Source: JBGPIT01 sp041485125 (GTDB taxonomy: Bacteria; Desulfobacterota; Binatia; UTPRO1). From it: 21,196 nt of DNA. The DNA lies in assembly GCA_041485125.1 (NCBI GenBank), contig JBGPIT010000042.1:1-21196 (forward strand), given 5' to 3'. The position numbers and the translations under genes were made by a program. The notes below the pieces were generated by a model that ran no database searches, had not been told where the DNA came from, and worked only from the letters and a program-made list of their open reading frames with translations. This document shows positions 1-7,475 of the stretch, piece by piece. Positions within the stretch are counted from its first letter, which is position 1, and every line of letters begins with the position of its first letter.

Positions 1-682
1 CGGTCGCGGCGACGACGGTCGTGTACTCCATCGCGCCGAACTTGGTGAGCTTGTCGACGACCTGGGCGACGGTCGAGCGCTTCTGGCCGATCGCGACGTA
101 GATGCAGGTGACGTCGCCGCCGCGCTGATTGACGATGGTGTCGAGCGCGACCGCGGTCTTGCCGGTCTGGCGGTCGCCGATGATGAGCTCGCGCTGGCCG
201 CGGCCGATCGGGATCATGGTGTCGATCGCCTTGATGCCGGTCTGGAGCGGCTCCTTGACGGGCTGGCGCGCGACGATACCGGGCGCCTTGAGCTCGATGC
301 GGCGGGTCTCGGTCGCCTGGATCGCGCCCTTGCCGTCGATCGGGTTGCCGAGCGCGTCGACGACGCGGCCGCGCAGCGCCGGTCCGATCGGAACCTCCGC
401 GATACGGCCGGTGCGGCGGACCTCGTCGCCCTCGCCGATCGCCTGCACCTCGCCGAAGAGCACGGCGCCGACGTTGTCCTCCTCGAGGTTCAGGACCATC
501 CCGAAAACATCGTGCGGGAACTGGAGCAGCTCGCCGGCCGCGGCCTTGTCGAGGCCGTAGATTCGCGCGATGCCGTCGCCGCACGACAGGACGACGCCGG
601 TCTCTCGCACCTCGAGATCTCTGCTGTACTCGGCGATCTGCTTCTTGATGACTTCGCTGACTTCCGCAGCGCGAATCTCCAT
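1..682 (-). CDS. atpA: ATP synthase F1 subunit alpha (3' end cut by window edge)
   Basis: Non-catalytic nucleotide-binding subunit of the F1 head of the F-type ATP synthase, which makes ATP from the proton gradient on the cytoplasmic side of the membrane. Translating the minus strand from the ATG at 682 gives 227 codons, beginning MEIRAAEVSEVIKKQI, with an N-terminal beta-barrel region and then the nucleotide-binding domain. The Walker A motif GDRQTGKT is at residues 169-176, preceded by the family segment IGRGQRELII. The frame stays open to base 1, so roughly the last half of a normal alpha subunit of about 500 residues lies outside. The start is well supported by a strong Shine-Dalgarno AGGAGGAAGGA just upstream. 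It follows atpH after 104 bases in the order b', b, delta, alpha. I see no odd residues in the visible part. Confidence 0.97.
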   Translation of the reverse strand, partial: MEIRAAEVSEVIKKQIAEYSRDLEVRETGVVLSCGDGIARIYGLDKAAAGELLQFPHDVFGMVLNLEEDNVGAVLFGEVQAIGEGDEVRRTGRIAEVPIGPALRGRVVDALGNPIDGKGAIQATETRRIELKAPGIVARQPVKEPLQTGIKAIDTMIPIGRGQRELIIGDRQTGKTAVALDTIVNQRGGDVTCIYVAIGQKRSTVAQVVDKLTKFGAMEYTTVVAAT

Positions 683-786
683 CGGGTCCTTCCTCCTGGC
701 CCGGACTCCCGCGTCCCGGTCCATGCTCCTTCGGGAGCGATCAGTCCATCACGCGCGCGCGTCGCGTCGCGGCGCGCCGGCGGCGG
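683..786 (-). other. atpH-atpA intergenic gap with a short hairpin
   Basis: This 104-base gap is long for an otherwise overlapping operon. It is very GC-rich and holds a small perfect hairpin at 725-738 (5-bp stem GCTCC/GGAGC, 4-base loop), plus the atpA Shine-Dalgarno. There is no T tract, so it does not look like an intrinsic terminator. A role in setting the expression of the F1 subunits relative to b and delta is only a guess. Confidence 0.3.
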
Positions 787-1326
787 CTAGTCGCCGCTCG
801 CCATCTGTCGGTGCAGCTTTTCGAGCTGGGTGCGGACGCTGCCGTCGTATACCCGGCCGTCGACCTCGACGACGACGCCCGCGATCAGCTCGGGATCGAT
901 CTCGGTAGTCGCGATCACGCGTTTGGCGGTGATGCGCTCGAACACGCGCGTGATCTCGTCGAGCATCGACTCCGGGAGCGGTGCGGCGCTGCGCACGCGG
1001 GCGCGCGTGATGCCGCGGCGCCGATCGAGCAGCGCGTCGAAGACTTCGCGGATCGCGGCGAGTTGGCGGATCCGATCGTGGTCCGCGAGGAGCAGGACGA
1101 AATCGCGGAACTCAGCCGGAGCGGCGATGCCCAGGGCGACGTCCGTGAGCACACGTTGCTTCACTTGCCGGCCCGCAGGGCCGCGCAGCACCCGCGCGAT
1201 GTCCTCGTCCTGCAAGAGCGTGCAGGTCGTCGCGAGCGCCGACGCCACGGCGTCGACGTGGCCGCGCTCCTCGGCGAGCTCGAAGAGCGCGCGCGCATAC
1301 CGGCGCGCAACCGCGGCCGCTCTCAT
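787..1326 (-). CDS. atpH: ATP synthase F1 subunit delta (OSCP family)
   Basis: The delta subunit joins the top of the F1 alpha/beta head to the peripheral stalk formed by the b subunits. The 179-residue product has the usual length. Its N-terminal helical domain begins with the family pattern VARRYARALFELAEE. The C-terminal half contains the expected segment around residues 140-165 (ITAKRVIATTEIDPELIAG, then VVEVDGRVYDGSVRTQL), matching the conserved end of OSCP/delta proteins. The ATG overlaps the atpF stop codon in an ATGA arrangement, which suggests translational coupling. The neighbours (b', b upstream; alpha downstream) confirm the assignment. Confidence 0.95.
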   Translation of the reverse strand: MRAAAVARRYARALFELAEERGHVDAVASALATTCTLLQDEDIARVLRGPAGRQVKQRVLTDVALGIAAPAEFRDFVLLLADHDRIRQLAAIREVFDALLDRRRGITRARVRSAAPLPESMLDEITRVFERITAKRVIATTEIDPELIAGVVVEVDGRVYDGSVRTQLEKLHRQMASGD

Positions 1327-1916
1327 CGTGCGGGCGCAGCCGCGAGGAACTCGCGCACGAAGACCGCCTGATCCTGCGGCGACACGGCGGCCCGGATCCG
1401 CGCCTCTGCGAGCGAGGTGGCACGCGCCGCCGTCTCCTCGCGCACTTCCGCGAGGGCGTGACGACGCTCCTGCTCGGCGAGCAACTCGGCGTCGCGAACG
1501 CGGCGTTTGCCCGCCTCCGCGGCTTGCGCGAGCGTGCGGTCCGCTTGTCCCGACGCGATCGTGACGAGGTCGCCCTTGATCGTCTCGCTCTCGGTCGCGA
1601 TCGCCGCGAGGCGTGCGCGGATCTCCATCGCAGCGCGCTCGGCCGCGCTCAGCGCCGTGGCCGCCTCCTGAGCGGCAGTCGTGACGTCCTCGTGCCGGCG
1701 ACGGAGGTACTCGCGCGCGGCGGGCACGACGAAGCGGACGATGATGACGACGAAGATCGCGAAGTTGATGGCCGGGAAGAGGAGGTCGCCGATCCCCGGC
1801 GCGTGATGCTCGGCGGCGTGCCCGCCGTGTCCGCCTTCTTCCGCGAGGGCGCGGGCGACCGTGACGATCGGCAGTGCGACGGCGACCGCGAGCGCGGGGA
1901 GGCGACGAACGTTCAT
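1323..1916 (-). CDS. atpF: ATP synthase F0 subunit b, with signal-peptide-like N-terminus
   Basis: Peripheral-stalk subunit b of F0, anchoring delta and the F1 head to the membrane. The 197-residue protein is longer at the N-terminus than a classical b subunit of about 156 residues. Residues 1-25 look like a cleavable signal peptide: MNVRR, a hydrophobic run, then ALA before EE. A His/Gly-rich stretch (residues 26-40) follows, then the membrane helix at about 46-64, and then a long charged Ala/Arg/Glu-rich coiled coil to the end. The ATG overlaps the b' stop (ATGA), and its own stop overlaps the atpH start (ATGA), so the three genes are probably translationally coupled. As far as I recall, related extended b subunits occur in Deltaproteobacteria; whether the signal is cleaved here is inference. 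Confidence 0.92.
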   Translation of the reverse strand: MNVRRLPALAVAVALPIVTVARALAEEGGHGGHAAEHHAPGIGDLLFPAINFAIFVVIIVRFVVPAAREYLRRRHEDVTTAAQEAATALSAAERAAMEIRARLAAIATESETIKGDLVTIASGQADRTLAQAAEAGKRRVRDAELLAEQERRHALAEVREETAARATSLAEARIRAAVSPQDQAVFVREFLAAAPAR

Positions 1917-2344
1917 GCCGCGCGTCCGAGCACTTTCACGACGACCGCCTCGGCGAGACGCTCGGCCTCGGCGCGCAGTGGCGCGCGGGCGGCTGCGACC
2001 TGACGCGCGGTCTCGGCGCGCTCGCGCTCGAGGAGAGTGTTCGCCTCGTCTTGGTACCGTCCGAGGATCGCCTGCTCCTCGATCTCGGCGCGGCGGCGGA
2101 TCTCGTCGGCGCCGTGCATGCCTTCGGCACGCGCCGCCTGGAGCGCGGCGTCGAGCTGTGCGCGCAGCGCCGATCCCTCGGAACGCAATTTCTCGGCCGT
2201 CTGTTGTGCGCCGGCGGTGCGAGCGTTGCGCTCGTGCAGCGCATGCTGGACGGGATTGAAGAGCAGAACCTTCATGAGCTGCCAGAAGACGAGGAAGCTC
2301 ACGAGCTGAATCAGAAAGGTTATGTCCGGCGGTAGCTTGATCAT
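1913..2344 (-). CDS. atpF': ATP synthase F0 subunit b' (second b-type stalk subunit)
   Basis: A second b-type subunit, expected to form a heterodimeric peripheral stalk with the downstream atpF product. The chosen ATG at 2344 gives 143 residues beginning MIKLPPDITFLIQLVSFLVF. One membrane helix lies at about residues 9-27, followed by NPVQ and a long Arg/Glu/Ala-rich coiled coil. An upstream in-frame GTG at 2383 would add 13 residues (MGLSSFDDEEHDA) that do not look like part of the family, so I prefer the ATG; no strong Shine-Dalgarno decides it. No a or c subunit gene is adjacent, so these F0 genes must lie elsewhere. That split F0 layout is familiar in Deltaproteobacteria and some other groups. 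Confidence 0.92.
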   Translation of the reverse strand: MIKLPPDITFLIQLVSFLVFWQLMKVLLFNPVQHALHERNARTAGAQQTAEKLRSEGSALRAQLDAALQAARAEGMHGADEIRRRAEIEEQAILGRYQDEANTLLERERAETARQVAAARAPLRAEAERLAEAVVVKVLGRAA

Positions 2345-2410
2345 CGCGTCGTGTTCTTCGTCGTCAAATGAGCTGAGGCCCACGCTCTGGATGTGACTGG
2401 TGAGAGAACG

Positions 2411-2428
2411 GCGACGGCGTCGCCGTCG
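2411..2428 (-). terminator. Hairpin between bactofilin and the ATP synthase genes (possible terminator)
   Basis: The stretch 2412-2428 forms a near-perfect inverted repeat, CGACGGC/GCCGTCG, with a 3-base loop. It lies 28 bases past the bactofilin stop codon in the direction of transcription and is followed by a short pyrimidine-rich run (CCGTTCTCTC). There is no real T tract, so this is a weak intrinsic terminator at best. It may separate the par/bactofilin transcript from an atp promoter in the remaining 67 bases. Confidence 0.4.
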
Positions 2429-2455
2429 GGTACGGAAAGAAGCGCGACCTCCGAG

Positions 2456-3004
2456 CTACTTCAGCACCTCGGAGGCTTTGAGCGGGATCGAGTCGGCGAT
2501 CTTCTCTTCCTTCGGAAACTGCGTCACCTTGCGATCGTTCTTGGCCGCTTCACCGCCGCCCATCGAGCAGTGACCCTCGAAGATCACGCCCTCCTGGATG
2601 ATCAAGCTCGGCGTCGTCACGTTTCCGAACAGCTTCCCTGGCGCCTTGATCTCGACGCGCTTGCGCGCCGTGATGTCGCCCGTGACCTTGCCCTTGATGA
2701 TGATCGTGCTGCCCGAGATCTGCGCGCTCACCAGGGCGCTCTCGCCGACGATCAGCGTGTCCTGAGCGGCGATCTCGCCTTCGACTTGGCCGTCGACGCG
2801 GACCGTGCCCTCGAAGTTCAGCTTGCCGGCAACGCGACTGCCCTTGCCGAGGTATGCGTTCACCTCACCGCTGCCCGTCGGGGGCATCGGCTCGCGTTCC
2901 AACGCATCACTATCGATGCGCGGCGCTTCGTCTACGCTGGCACGCGTCTCGTCCCGGTCGAACCGATCGTGCCGATCCCGGTTCTCTTTCCCGAAAATTG
3001 CCAT
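2456..3004 (-). CDS. Bactofilin family cytoskeletal protein
   Basis: Bactofilins polymerise without nucleotide into filaments through a right-handed beta-helix core and act as scaffolds for cell-wall enzymes or, in Myxococcus, for the ParABS system. The 182-residue product begins MAIFGKENRD. It has a charged, disordered N-terminal tail (to about residue 45), then the core with regularly spaced beta-strand/turn repeats (VAGKLNFEGTVRVDGQVEGE, later TIIIKGKVTGDITARKRVEI), and a charged C-terminal tail. The ATG at 3004 is preceded by a strong Shine-Dalgarno GGAGAGGAAG; an in-frame start 6 codons upstream is less likely. It lies directly downstream of parB (133 bases), which suggests a role in placing the segregation machinery, but that role is inferred from context. 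Confidence 0.92.
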   Translation of the reverse strand: MAIFGKENRDRHDRFDRDETRASVDEAPRIDSDALEREPMPPTGSGEVNAYLGKGSRVAGKLNFEGTVRVDGQVEGEIAAQDTLIVGESALVSAQISGSTIIIKGKVTGDITARKRVEIKAPGKLFGNVTTPSLIIQEGVIFEGHCSMGGGEAAKNDRKVTQFPKEEKIADSIPLKASEVLK

Positions 3005-3137
3005 GGAAGGCTTCCTCTCCACTGTTGGACGGGACCCCTACGAGCCAAAACCGGGCTCTCTTACCACCCGTCTCATTGACTGTCCACCGCCGTCACCGCC
3101 GTCCAGCCTCTCAAAATTCCGGCTGTCCAGATAGTTG
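3005..3137 (-). other. parB-bactofilin intergenic region
   Basis: A 133-base gap holding the bactofilin Shine-Dalgarno, a short inverted repeat GAGCC...GGCTC (7-base loop, near 3040-3056), and a weak promoter-like pair: TGGACA and TAAGAG separated by 17 bases on the minus strand. The -35 element matches the sigma-70 consensus at five of six positions but the -10 is poor. Bactofilin may therefore have its own promoter, but it could equally be read through from parAB. Confidence 0.3.
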
Positions 3138-3998
3138 CTAAACGTTGCGGCCGGCGAGCAAGCGGTCGGCGAGGCCCTGCAGCTCGGCGAGCGAGTAGTA
3201 CTCGATCTCGATGCGGCCGCCGCGCCCGCGCGGGTGGATCCTGACGCGCGTGCCGAGCGCGGCAGAGAGGTCACGCTCGAGCGCATGGCGATGCGGGTCG
3301 CGGGGCGGCTCGGCAACGCGACGCGAGCTCGGCGCGAGCTTCTCGGTGTCGCGCACCGACATCTGACGCGCGACGATCTGCCGCGCGGTCCGGAGCTGCG
3401 CATCCGCGTCGTCGATCGAGAGCAGGACACGCGCATGCCCCGCAGTCAGGCGCCCGCGGGCGAGCTCCTGCTTGATCGGATCGGGAAGACGCAGCAGCCG
3501 CAGCGTGTTCGCGATCGCCGGACGGCTCTTCCCGACCCGCTCCGCGACCTCCTCTTGCGTGAGGCCGAAGTCGTGCATCAGCCGCTCATAGGCAGCCGCT
3601 TCCTCGAGTGGCGAGAGATCTGCGCGCTGCAGATTCTCGATGAGCGCGATCTCGAGGCTCTCGTCGTCCGACATCTCCCGGATGACGACCGGAACCGTGC
3701 GGAGCCCGGCGCGCTCGGCGGCGCGCAGGCGACGCTCACCCGCCACGAGCTCGTACGCCCCGTCGCCACGCGGCCGCACGAGGAGCGGCTGAATCACGCC
3801 CTGGACCCGGATCGACGCCGCGAGTTCGTCGAGCGCGGCCTCGTCGAAGGTGGTTCGCGGTTGTCGGGGATTCCGACTGATCGTGTCGATAGGCAACTCG
3901 CGGTCGGAAAGATCGTGCCGATCCGTCGACGGAACGGCCGGCGCCTTGCCCGCTCCGGGAATCAAGGCTTCGAGCCCGCGGCCGAGTGCTTTTCGCAT
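3138..3998 (-). CDS. parB: Chromosome partitioning protein ParB
   Basis: ParB binds parS, spreads as a CTP-dependent clamp and, with ParA, moves newly replicated origins apart. The ATG at 3998 gives 286 residues starting MRKALGRGLEALIPG, the classic chromosomal ParB N-terminus that contacts ParA. The N-terminal CTPase domain has the GERR motif at residues 87-90 and ENLQR at 121-125. A helix-turn-helix lies at about 147-166 (TQEEVAERVGKSRPAIANTL), and a C-terminal dimerisation segment ends the protein. A longer frame upstream overlaps parA and is not family-like. The start is 10 bases past the parA stop, with GGGAGA as Shine-Dalgarno, so the two are co-transcribed. Its probable targets lie just upstream of parA. 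Confidence 0.97.
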   Translation of the reverse strand: MRKALGRGLEALIPGAGKAPAVPSTDRHDLSDRELPIDTISRNPRQPRTTFDEAALDELAASIRVQGVIQPLLVRPRGDGAYELVAGERRLRAAERAGLRTVPVVIREMSDDESLEIALIENLQRADLSPLEEAAAYERLMHDFGLTQEEVAERVGKSRPAIANTLRLLRLPDPIKQELARGRLTAGHARVLLSIDDADAQLRTARQIVARQMSVRDTEKLAPSSRRVAEPPRDPHRHALERDLSAALGTRVRIHPRGRGGRIEIEYYSLAELQGLADRLLAGRNV

Positions 3999-4008
3999 CA
4001 GAGTCTCC

Positions 4009-4773
4009 CTAACCTTGTTTTGAAATGACTTCGCTAGCCAATGCCGTATAGGCCTGCGCACCGCGCGAAGCGGCATCGTAGACGAGCGCCGGGACGCCGT
4101 AGCTCGGGCTCTCACTGAGTCGAACATTCCTTGGTATTACTGCATCAAAGACCTGGTTTGGGAAGTGCTGTCGGACCTCTTTGACGACCTGGTGCGAGAG
4201 GCTGTTACGAGTATCGAACATCGTTAGTAGGAGACCTTGTATGTCGAGGCTTGGATTCAAGCTCTGGCGAATGTGGCCGATCGTGTCCAGCAACGCACTC
4301 AGCCCTTCGAGTGCGTAGTACTCGCATTGGAGTGGAATCAGAACCGCGTCCGCGGCGGTCAGCGCATTCACCGTGAGGAGTCCCAGCGAAGGTGGGCAGT
4401 CGATTACGATGTAGTCGAAATTCCTCCGCACCGACACGAGCGCCTCACTGAGTCGGAACTCGCGGCGCGGCAACGGCACCAGCTCGATCTCGGCGCCAAT
4501 GAGATCGCGGCTCGCGGGGAGGACGGAGAGGTTCTCGATCTTGCTCGGCCTGGTGGCATCCTCCGCCCGCACCCGCCCAATGATGACGTCGTAGACTGAG
4601 CTCTTGATCTCGTGGGCATGAAAGCCGACGCCGCTGGTGGCGCTCGACTGCGGATCGAGATCGACGAGGAGTGTGGACTTACCGGCGAGAGCGAGGCCGG
4701 CGCTCAGGTTGACGGCAGTCGTGGTCTTGCCCACGCCGCCCTTCTGATTCGCGACCGCCAGAATTCTTCCCAC
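4009..4773 (-). CDS. parA: Chromosome partitioning ATPase ParA (Soj family)
   Basis: A deviant Walker-type ATPase that binds DNA non-specifically as an ATP dimer and is stimulated by ParB to pull origins apart. The 254-residue protein opens MGRILAVANQKGGVGKTTTA, with the deviant Walker A KGGVGKTT at residues 11-18. VDLDPQ and the Walker B segment YIVIDCPPSLG follow. The short N-terminus, with no extra HTH domain, places it with chromosomal Soj/ParA rather than plasmid P1-type ParA. The start codon is GTG at 4773, supported by a strong Shine-Dalgarno GGGAGGGG six bases upstream. The 185-base upstream gap contains two parS-like sites, so ParB binding may also influence parAB transcription (inference). 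Confidence 0.97.
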   Translation of the reverse strand: MGRILAVANQKGGVGKTTTAVNLSAGLALAGKSTLLVDLDPQSSATSGVGFHAHEIKSSVYDVIIGRVRAEDATRPSKIENLSVLPASRDLIGAEIELVPLPRREFRLSEALVSVRRNFDYIVIDCPPSLGLLTVNALTAADAVLIPLQCEYYALEGLSALLDTIGHIRQSLNPSLDIQGLLLTMFDTRNSLSHQVVKEVRQHFPNQVFDAVIPRNVRLSESPSYGVPALVYDAASRGAQAYTALASEVISKQG

Positions 4774-4860
4774 AACCCCTCCCGTCGCCGGTCGTGCGCG
4801 GTGCTAACACAAAGGACGCGCCTCGTGAAGCACAATCAGTCTCGCGTGCAAGTCGATGCG

Positions 4861-4877
4861 TGTTTCACCGTGAAACA
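4861..4877. promoter_or_regulatory. parS-like palindrome with one extra central base
   Basis: The 17-base palindrome TGTTTCACCGTGAAACA consists of the two perfect 8-base halves of the universal parS site (TGTTTCAC and GTGAAACA) with one extra C between them. The normal site is 16 bases with no spacer. It lies 87 bases upstream of the parA GTG and 53 bases from a canonically spaced site. The added base would rotate one half-site by about a tenth of a turn relative to the other, so ParB affinity may be altered. Confidence 0.75.
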
Positions 4878-4930
4878 TCGGCTCTCGAAAGTCGACCACT
4901 CCGCCCAATACTCTCCGAACAGCACGAGAA

Positions 4931-4946
4931 TGTTTCACGTGAAACG
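4931..4946. promoter_or_regulatory. parS site (15 of 16 consensus positions)
   Basis: The sequence TGTTTCACGTGAAACG has the canonical 16-base parS spacing and differs from the consensus only at the last position (G for A). It sits in the rsmG-parA gap, 12 bases past the rsmG stop and roughly 15.5 kb from the origin. This origin-proximal location is usual for chromosomal parS. ParB from the adjacent gene is the expected ligand. Confidence 0.9.
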
Positions 4947-4958
4947 AGCGTGCGCTCG

Positions 4959-5633
4959 TCACGTCCTGCAGTCCTGCCGATCCGAAACGTCGATCTTTTC
5001 GAAGACGTCGATCCTTCCCCGATGGGAGCCTTCGATCGCGTATTCCGTAGCGGTCAGCGCTCGCATGCGATCGGCCCCTGCTGCTGCCGATGACTCGGCA
5101 CCGCGAATCCAGACGAGCCGGCCCCCTAGGCGGAGCCACCGTTCCGCGGCCGTGAAGATCGCCTCGTCGGACCATACGGCTCTCGACACGACCACGTCAG
5201 CGGCGACACCCGGCGCATTCTTTGGCCCCTCCGCGCGACGGACCAACACGTCGGTGTTCGTAGCGACCTTCCGTCGTATCTCGCGCAAGAAGCTTGCGCG
5301 CCGGTGCCGGGGCTCGACCAGGACTACTCGCGTACGCGGAAAGGCGATCGCGAGCGGGACACCCGGGAACCCGGCGCCGCTGCCGAGGTCGACGATGGTA
5401 CTTGCGTCGGCGACGAGCTCCGCCAGGACCAGCGAATCCAGGAAGTGTCGATCGACGAGCTCGCGCGCGCTTGCGCAGGAGATCAAATTCGTGCGCGGCG
5501 CCCAGATATCGAGCAGCTCGGCATAGCGCGCGAATCGCTCGAACGCCGGCGAGTCGAGGGCGACACCAACCTTCGCCGCACCTTCGGCGAGGTGCGTGAG
5601 GTCAGCGCGCGCGAGCCGGAGTCGCGACGTCAC
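4959..5633 (-). CDS. rsmG: 16S rRNA (guanine(527)-N7)-methyltransferase RsmG
   Basis: RsmG (GidB) uses S-adenosylmethionine to methylate N7 of G527 in 16S rRNA, in the decoding-site region where streptomycin acts. The 224-residue product has the family's RHFLDSL segment at residues 62-68 and the SAM-binding glycine loop VDLGSGAGFPGVPLAIAFP at about 81-99, followed by the acidic strand VVLVEP. The start is a GTG at 5633, lying 32 bases inside the end of mnmG, so the two are expected to be co-translated. The gidA-gidB pairing is one of the most conserved neighbourhoods near bacterial origins, which supports the call. Nothing unusual is visible. Confidence 0.96.
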   Translation of the reverse strand: MTSRLRLARADLTHLAEGAAKVGVALDSPAFERFARYAELLDIWAPRTNLISCASARELVDRHFLDSLVLAELVADASTIVDLGSGAGFPGVPLAIAFPRTRVVLVEPRHRRASFLREIRRKVATNTDVLVRRAEGPKNAPGVAADVVVSRAVWSDEAIFTAAERWLRLGGRLVWIRGAESSAAAGADRMRALTATEYAIEGSHRGRIDVFEKIDVSDRQDCRT

Positions 5634-7458
5634 GATCGCGAATGCTGTCCGCGCCGGCGGTACGGTGGAGGCGTTTCAGCTGCACCGCCAAGATCGAGAT
5701 CGCCGCCGGCGTCAGTCCCGGGATGCGCGCCGCTTGGCCGAGCGTCTGAGGGCGGACGAGCGCGAGCTTCTCGCGAACCTCAGACGACAGCGAGCTCACC
5801 GCGTCGTACTCGAGGTCATGCGGGATGACGATGTCTTCGAGCTCGCGGACTCTCGCGATCTCACGCAATGAGCGCTCTATATAGCCCTTGTACTTGACGA
5901 GACACTCGATCTCGCTCCAGAGCGCTCGATCGATGGAAGAGACACCTTCGGGACGCCGCGCAGCGAGATCCGAGTAGCTCACGAGCGGCCGGCGGAGCTC
6001 GTTGGCGAGTCCAACTCGCTCAAGCAGTGCGATCTCGCCGTCGATTAAACGGCGTTTTGTTTGGACACGCTTATGCCTCGTTGCGTTGATCAGCCCGGTC
6101 TCGTGGGCGATGTGCGCGAGTCGAACATCGGCGTTCTGCTCACGGAAGACGAGACGGTGCTCCGCACGCGAGGTGAACATCCGATACGGCTCGCCTCCGA
6201 TGCCGCGGGTGACGAGATCGTCGATCATGACGCCGAGGTAGCCAACGTCACGGCCGATCACGACCCCTGGGCGGCGTCTCGCGGACCGCGCAGCGTTCGC
6301 GCCGGCAATCAAGCCTTGCGCCGCGGCCTCCTCGTAGCCGGTCGTGCCGTTGATCTGGCCGGCGTGAAACAGCCCCGCGACGAGCTTCGTCTCGAGCGTC
6401 GGCTGCAGCTGAAGCGGGTCGCAGTAGTCGTACTCGATGGCGTACCCCGGTCGCATGATCTCGGCGTGCTCGAGCCCAGGGATCGAGCGGACCATCGCGA
6501 CCTGGATCTCCAGCGGCAGGCTCGTGGACAGACCATTCGGATAGATCTCGACCGTGTCGAGTCCTTCCGGCTCGAGGAAAATCTGATGCCGCTCCTTGTC
6601 CGGAAAACGCACCACCTTGTCCTCGATCGACGGGCAGTACCGCGGCCCGCGACCGGTGATGTTCCCGGAGTACATCGCCGAGCGCGACAGGCCGCCGCGG
6701 ACGACCTCGTGCGTCGCCGCCGTCGTGTAGGTGATGTGACATGGCACCTGCGGCTGCTGAATGCCGGCGCTTTCGAACGCGAACGGCGTCGGCTCGGGAT
6801 CGCCGGGCTGCACGGCAAGCGCCTCGAAGTCGATCGTGCGACGGTCGAGGCGGGGACAGGTACCGGTCTTCAGACGCCCGATTCTGAAGCCGAGCGCCGC
6901 GAGCGACTCGCTGAGACCCATCGAGGCGAAATCGCCGGCACGTCCCGCCGCATAGTGCTTGGCTCCGACGTGCACCCGGCCCTTCAGAAACGTCCCGGTC
7001 GTGAGCACGACGGCACGGCCGTGAAATACTTCGCCGATCTGACTCTCGACGCCGGAGACCGCACCGTCCTCGACGATGAGCCGCTCGATGCTCGCCTGCC
7101 GCAAGGTCAGACCCGGCGTGCATTCCACTACCCGCTTCATGCGGGCGCGGTAGAGCGCCTTGTCCGCCTGCGCCCGCGTGGCGCGCACCGCCGGACCCTT
7201 CTTGGTGTTGAGCGTGCGGAACTGGATGCCGGTCGCGTCGATCGCGTGCGCCATCTCGCCGCCGAGCGCGTCGATCTCCTTCACGAGATGGCCCTTGCCG
7301 ATGCCGCCGATCGCGGGATTGCAGGACATCTGACCGATGTGGTCGAGGTTCAGCGTCAGCATCAGCGTGTCGGCGCCGATGCGCGCCGCCGCGAGGGCCG
7401 CCTCGATGCCGGCGTGGCCGGCACCGACGACGATGACGTCGTAGACTCGCTCAGTCAT
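5602..7458 (-). CDS. mnmG: tRNA uridine-5-carboxymethylaminomethyl modification enzyme MnmG
   Basis: MnmG (GidA) is the FAD- and NADH-using partner of MnmE; together they install the (carboxymethyl)aminomethyl group on wobble U34 of certain tRNAs. From the ATG at 7458 it has 618 residues. The FAD-binding GAGHAG is at residues 12-17, the conserved segment SCNPAIGGIGKGHLVKEID near 45-63 contains a family cysteine (C46), and RGPRYCPSIEDKVVRF lies mid-protein with the second conserved cysteine. The C-terminal helical domain ends in the expected LSSEVREKL region. An in-frame TTG at 7473 would add five residues; I prefer the ATG, although neither has a strong Shine-Dalgarno. It follows mnmE after 17 bases and overlaps rsmG by 32. 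Confidence 0.97.
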   Translation of the reverse strand: MTERVYDVIVVGAGHAGIEAALAAARIGADTLMLTLNLDHIGQMSCNPAIGGIGKGHLVKEIDALGGEMAHAIDATGIQFRTLNTKKGPAVRATRAQADKALYRARMKRVVECTPGLTLRQASIERLIVEDGAVSGVESQIGEVFHGRAVVLTTGTFLKGRVHVGAKHYAAGRAGDFASMGLSESLAALGFRIGRLKTGTCPRLDRRTIDFEALAVQPGDPEPTPFAFESAGIQQPQVPCHITYTTAATHEVVRGGLSRSAMYSGNITGRGPRYCPSIEDKVVRFPDKERHQIFLEPEGLDTVEIYPNGLSTSLPLEIQVAMVRSIPGLEHAEIMRPGYAIEYDYCDPLQLQPTLETKLVAGLFHAGQINGTTGYEEAAAQGLIAGANAARSARRRPGVVIGRDVGYLGVMIDDLVTRGIGGEPYRMFTSRAEHRLVFREQNADVRLAHIAHETGLINATRHKRVQTKRRLIDGEIALLERVGLANELRRPLVSYSDLAARRPEGVSSIDRALWSEIECLVKYKGYIERSLREIARVRELEDIVIPHDLEYDAVSSLSSEVREKLALVRPQTLGQAARIPGLTPAAISILAVQLKRLHRTAGADSIRDRDVATPARAR

Positions 7459-7475
7459 CCGGTTCGACGCCAAAC

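Noticed and set aside
3080..3088. DnaA-box-like CTGTCCACC upstream of the bactofilin gene
   Set aside because: Single weak match far from the origin, with no cluster or AT-rich element nearby.
3999..4127. 43-residue N-terminal extension of ParB overlapping parA
   Set aside because: The standard ParB N-terminus (MRKALGRGLEALIPG) begins at 3998 with a Shine-Dalgarno; the extension is only an open frame inside parA.
6355..6378. GTGAAACA half-site inside mnmG
   Set aside because: The other half of the palindrome is absent, so it is not a parS site.
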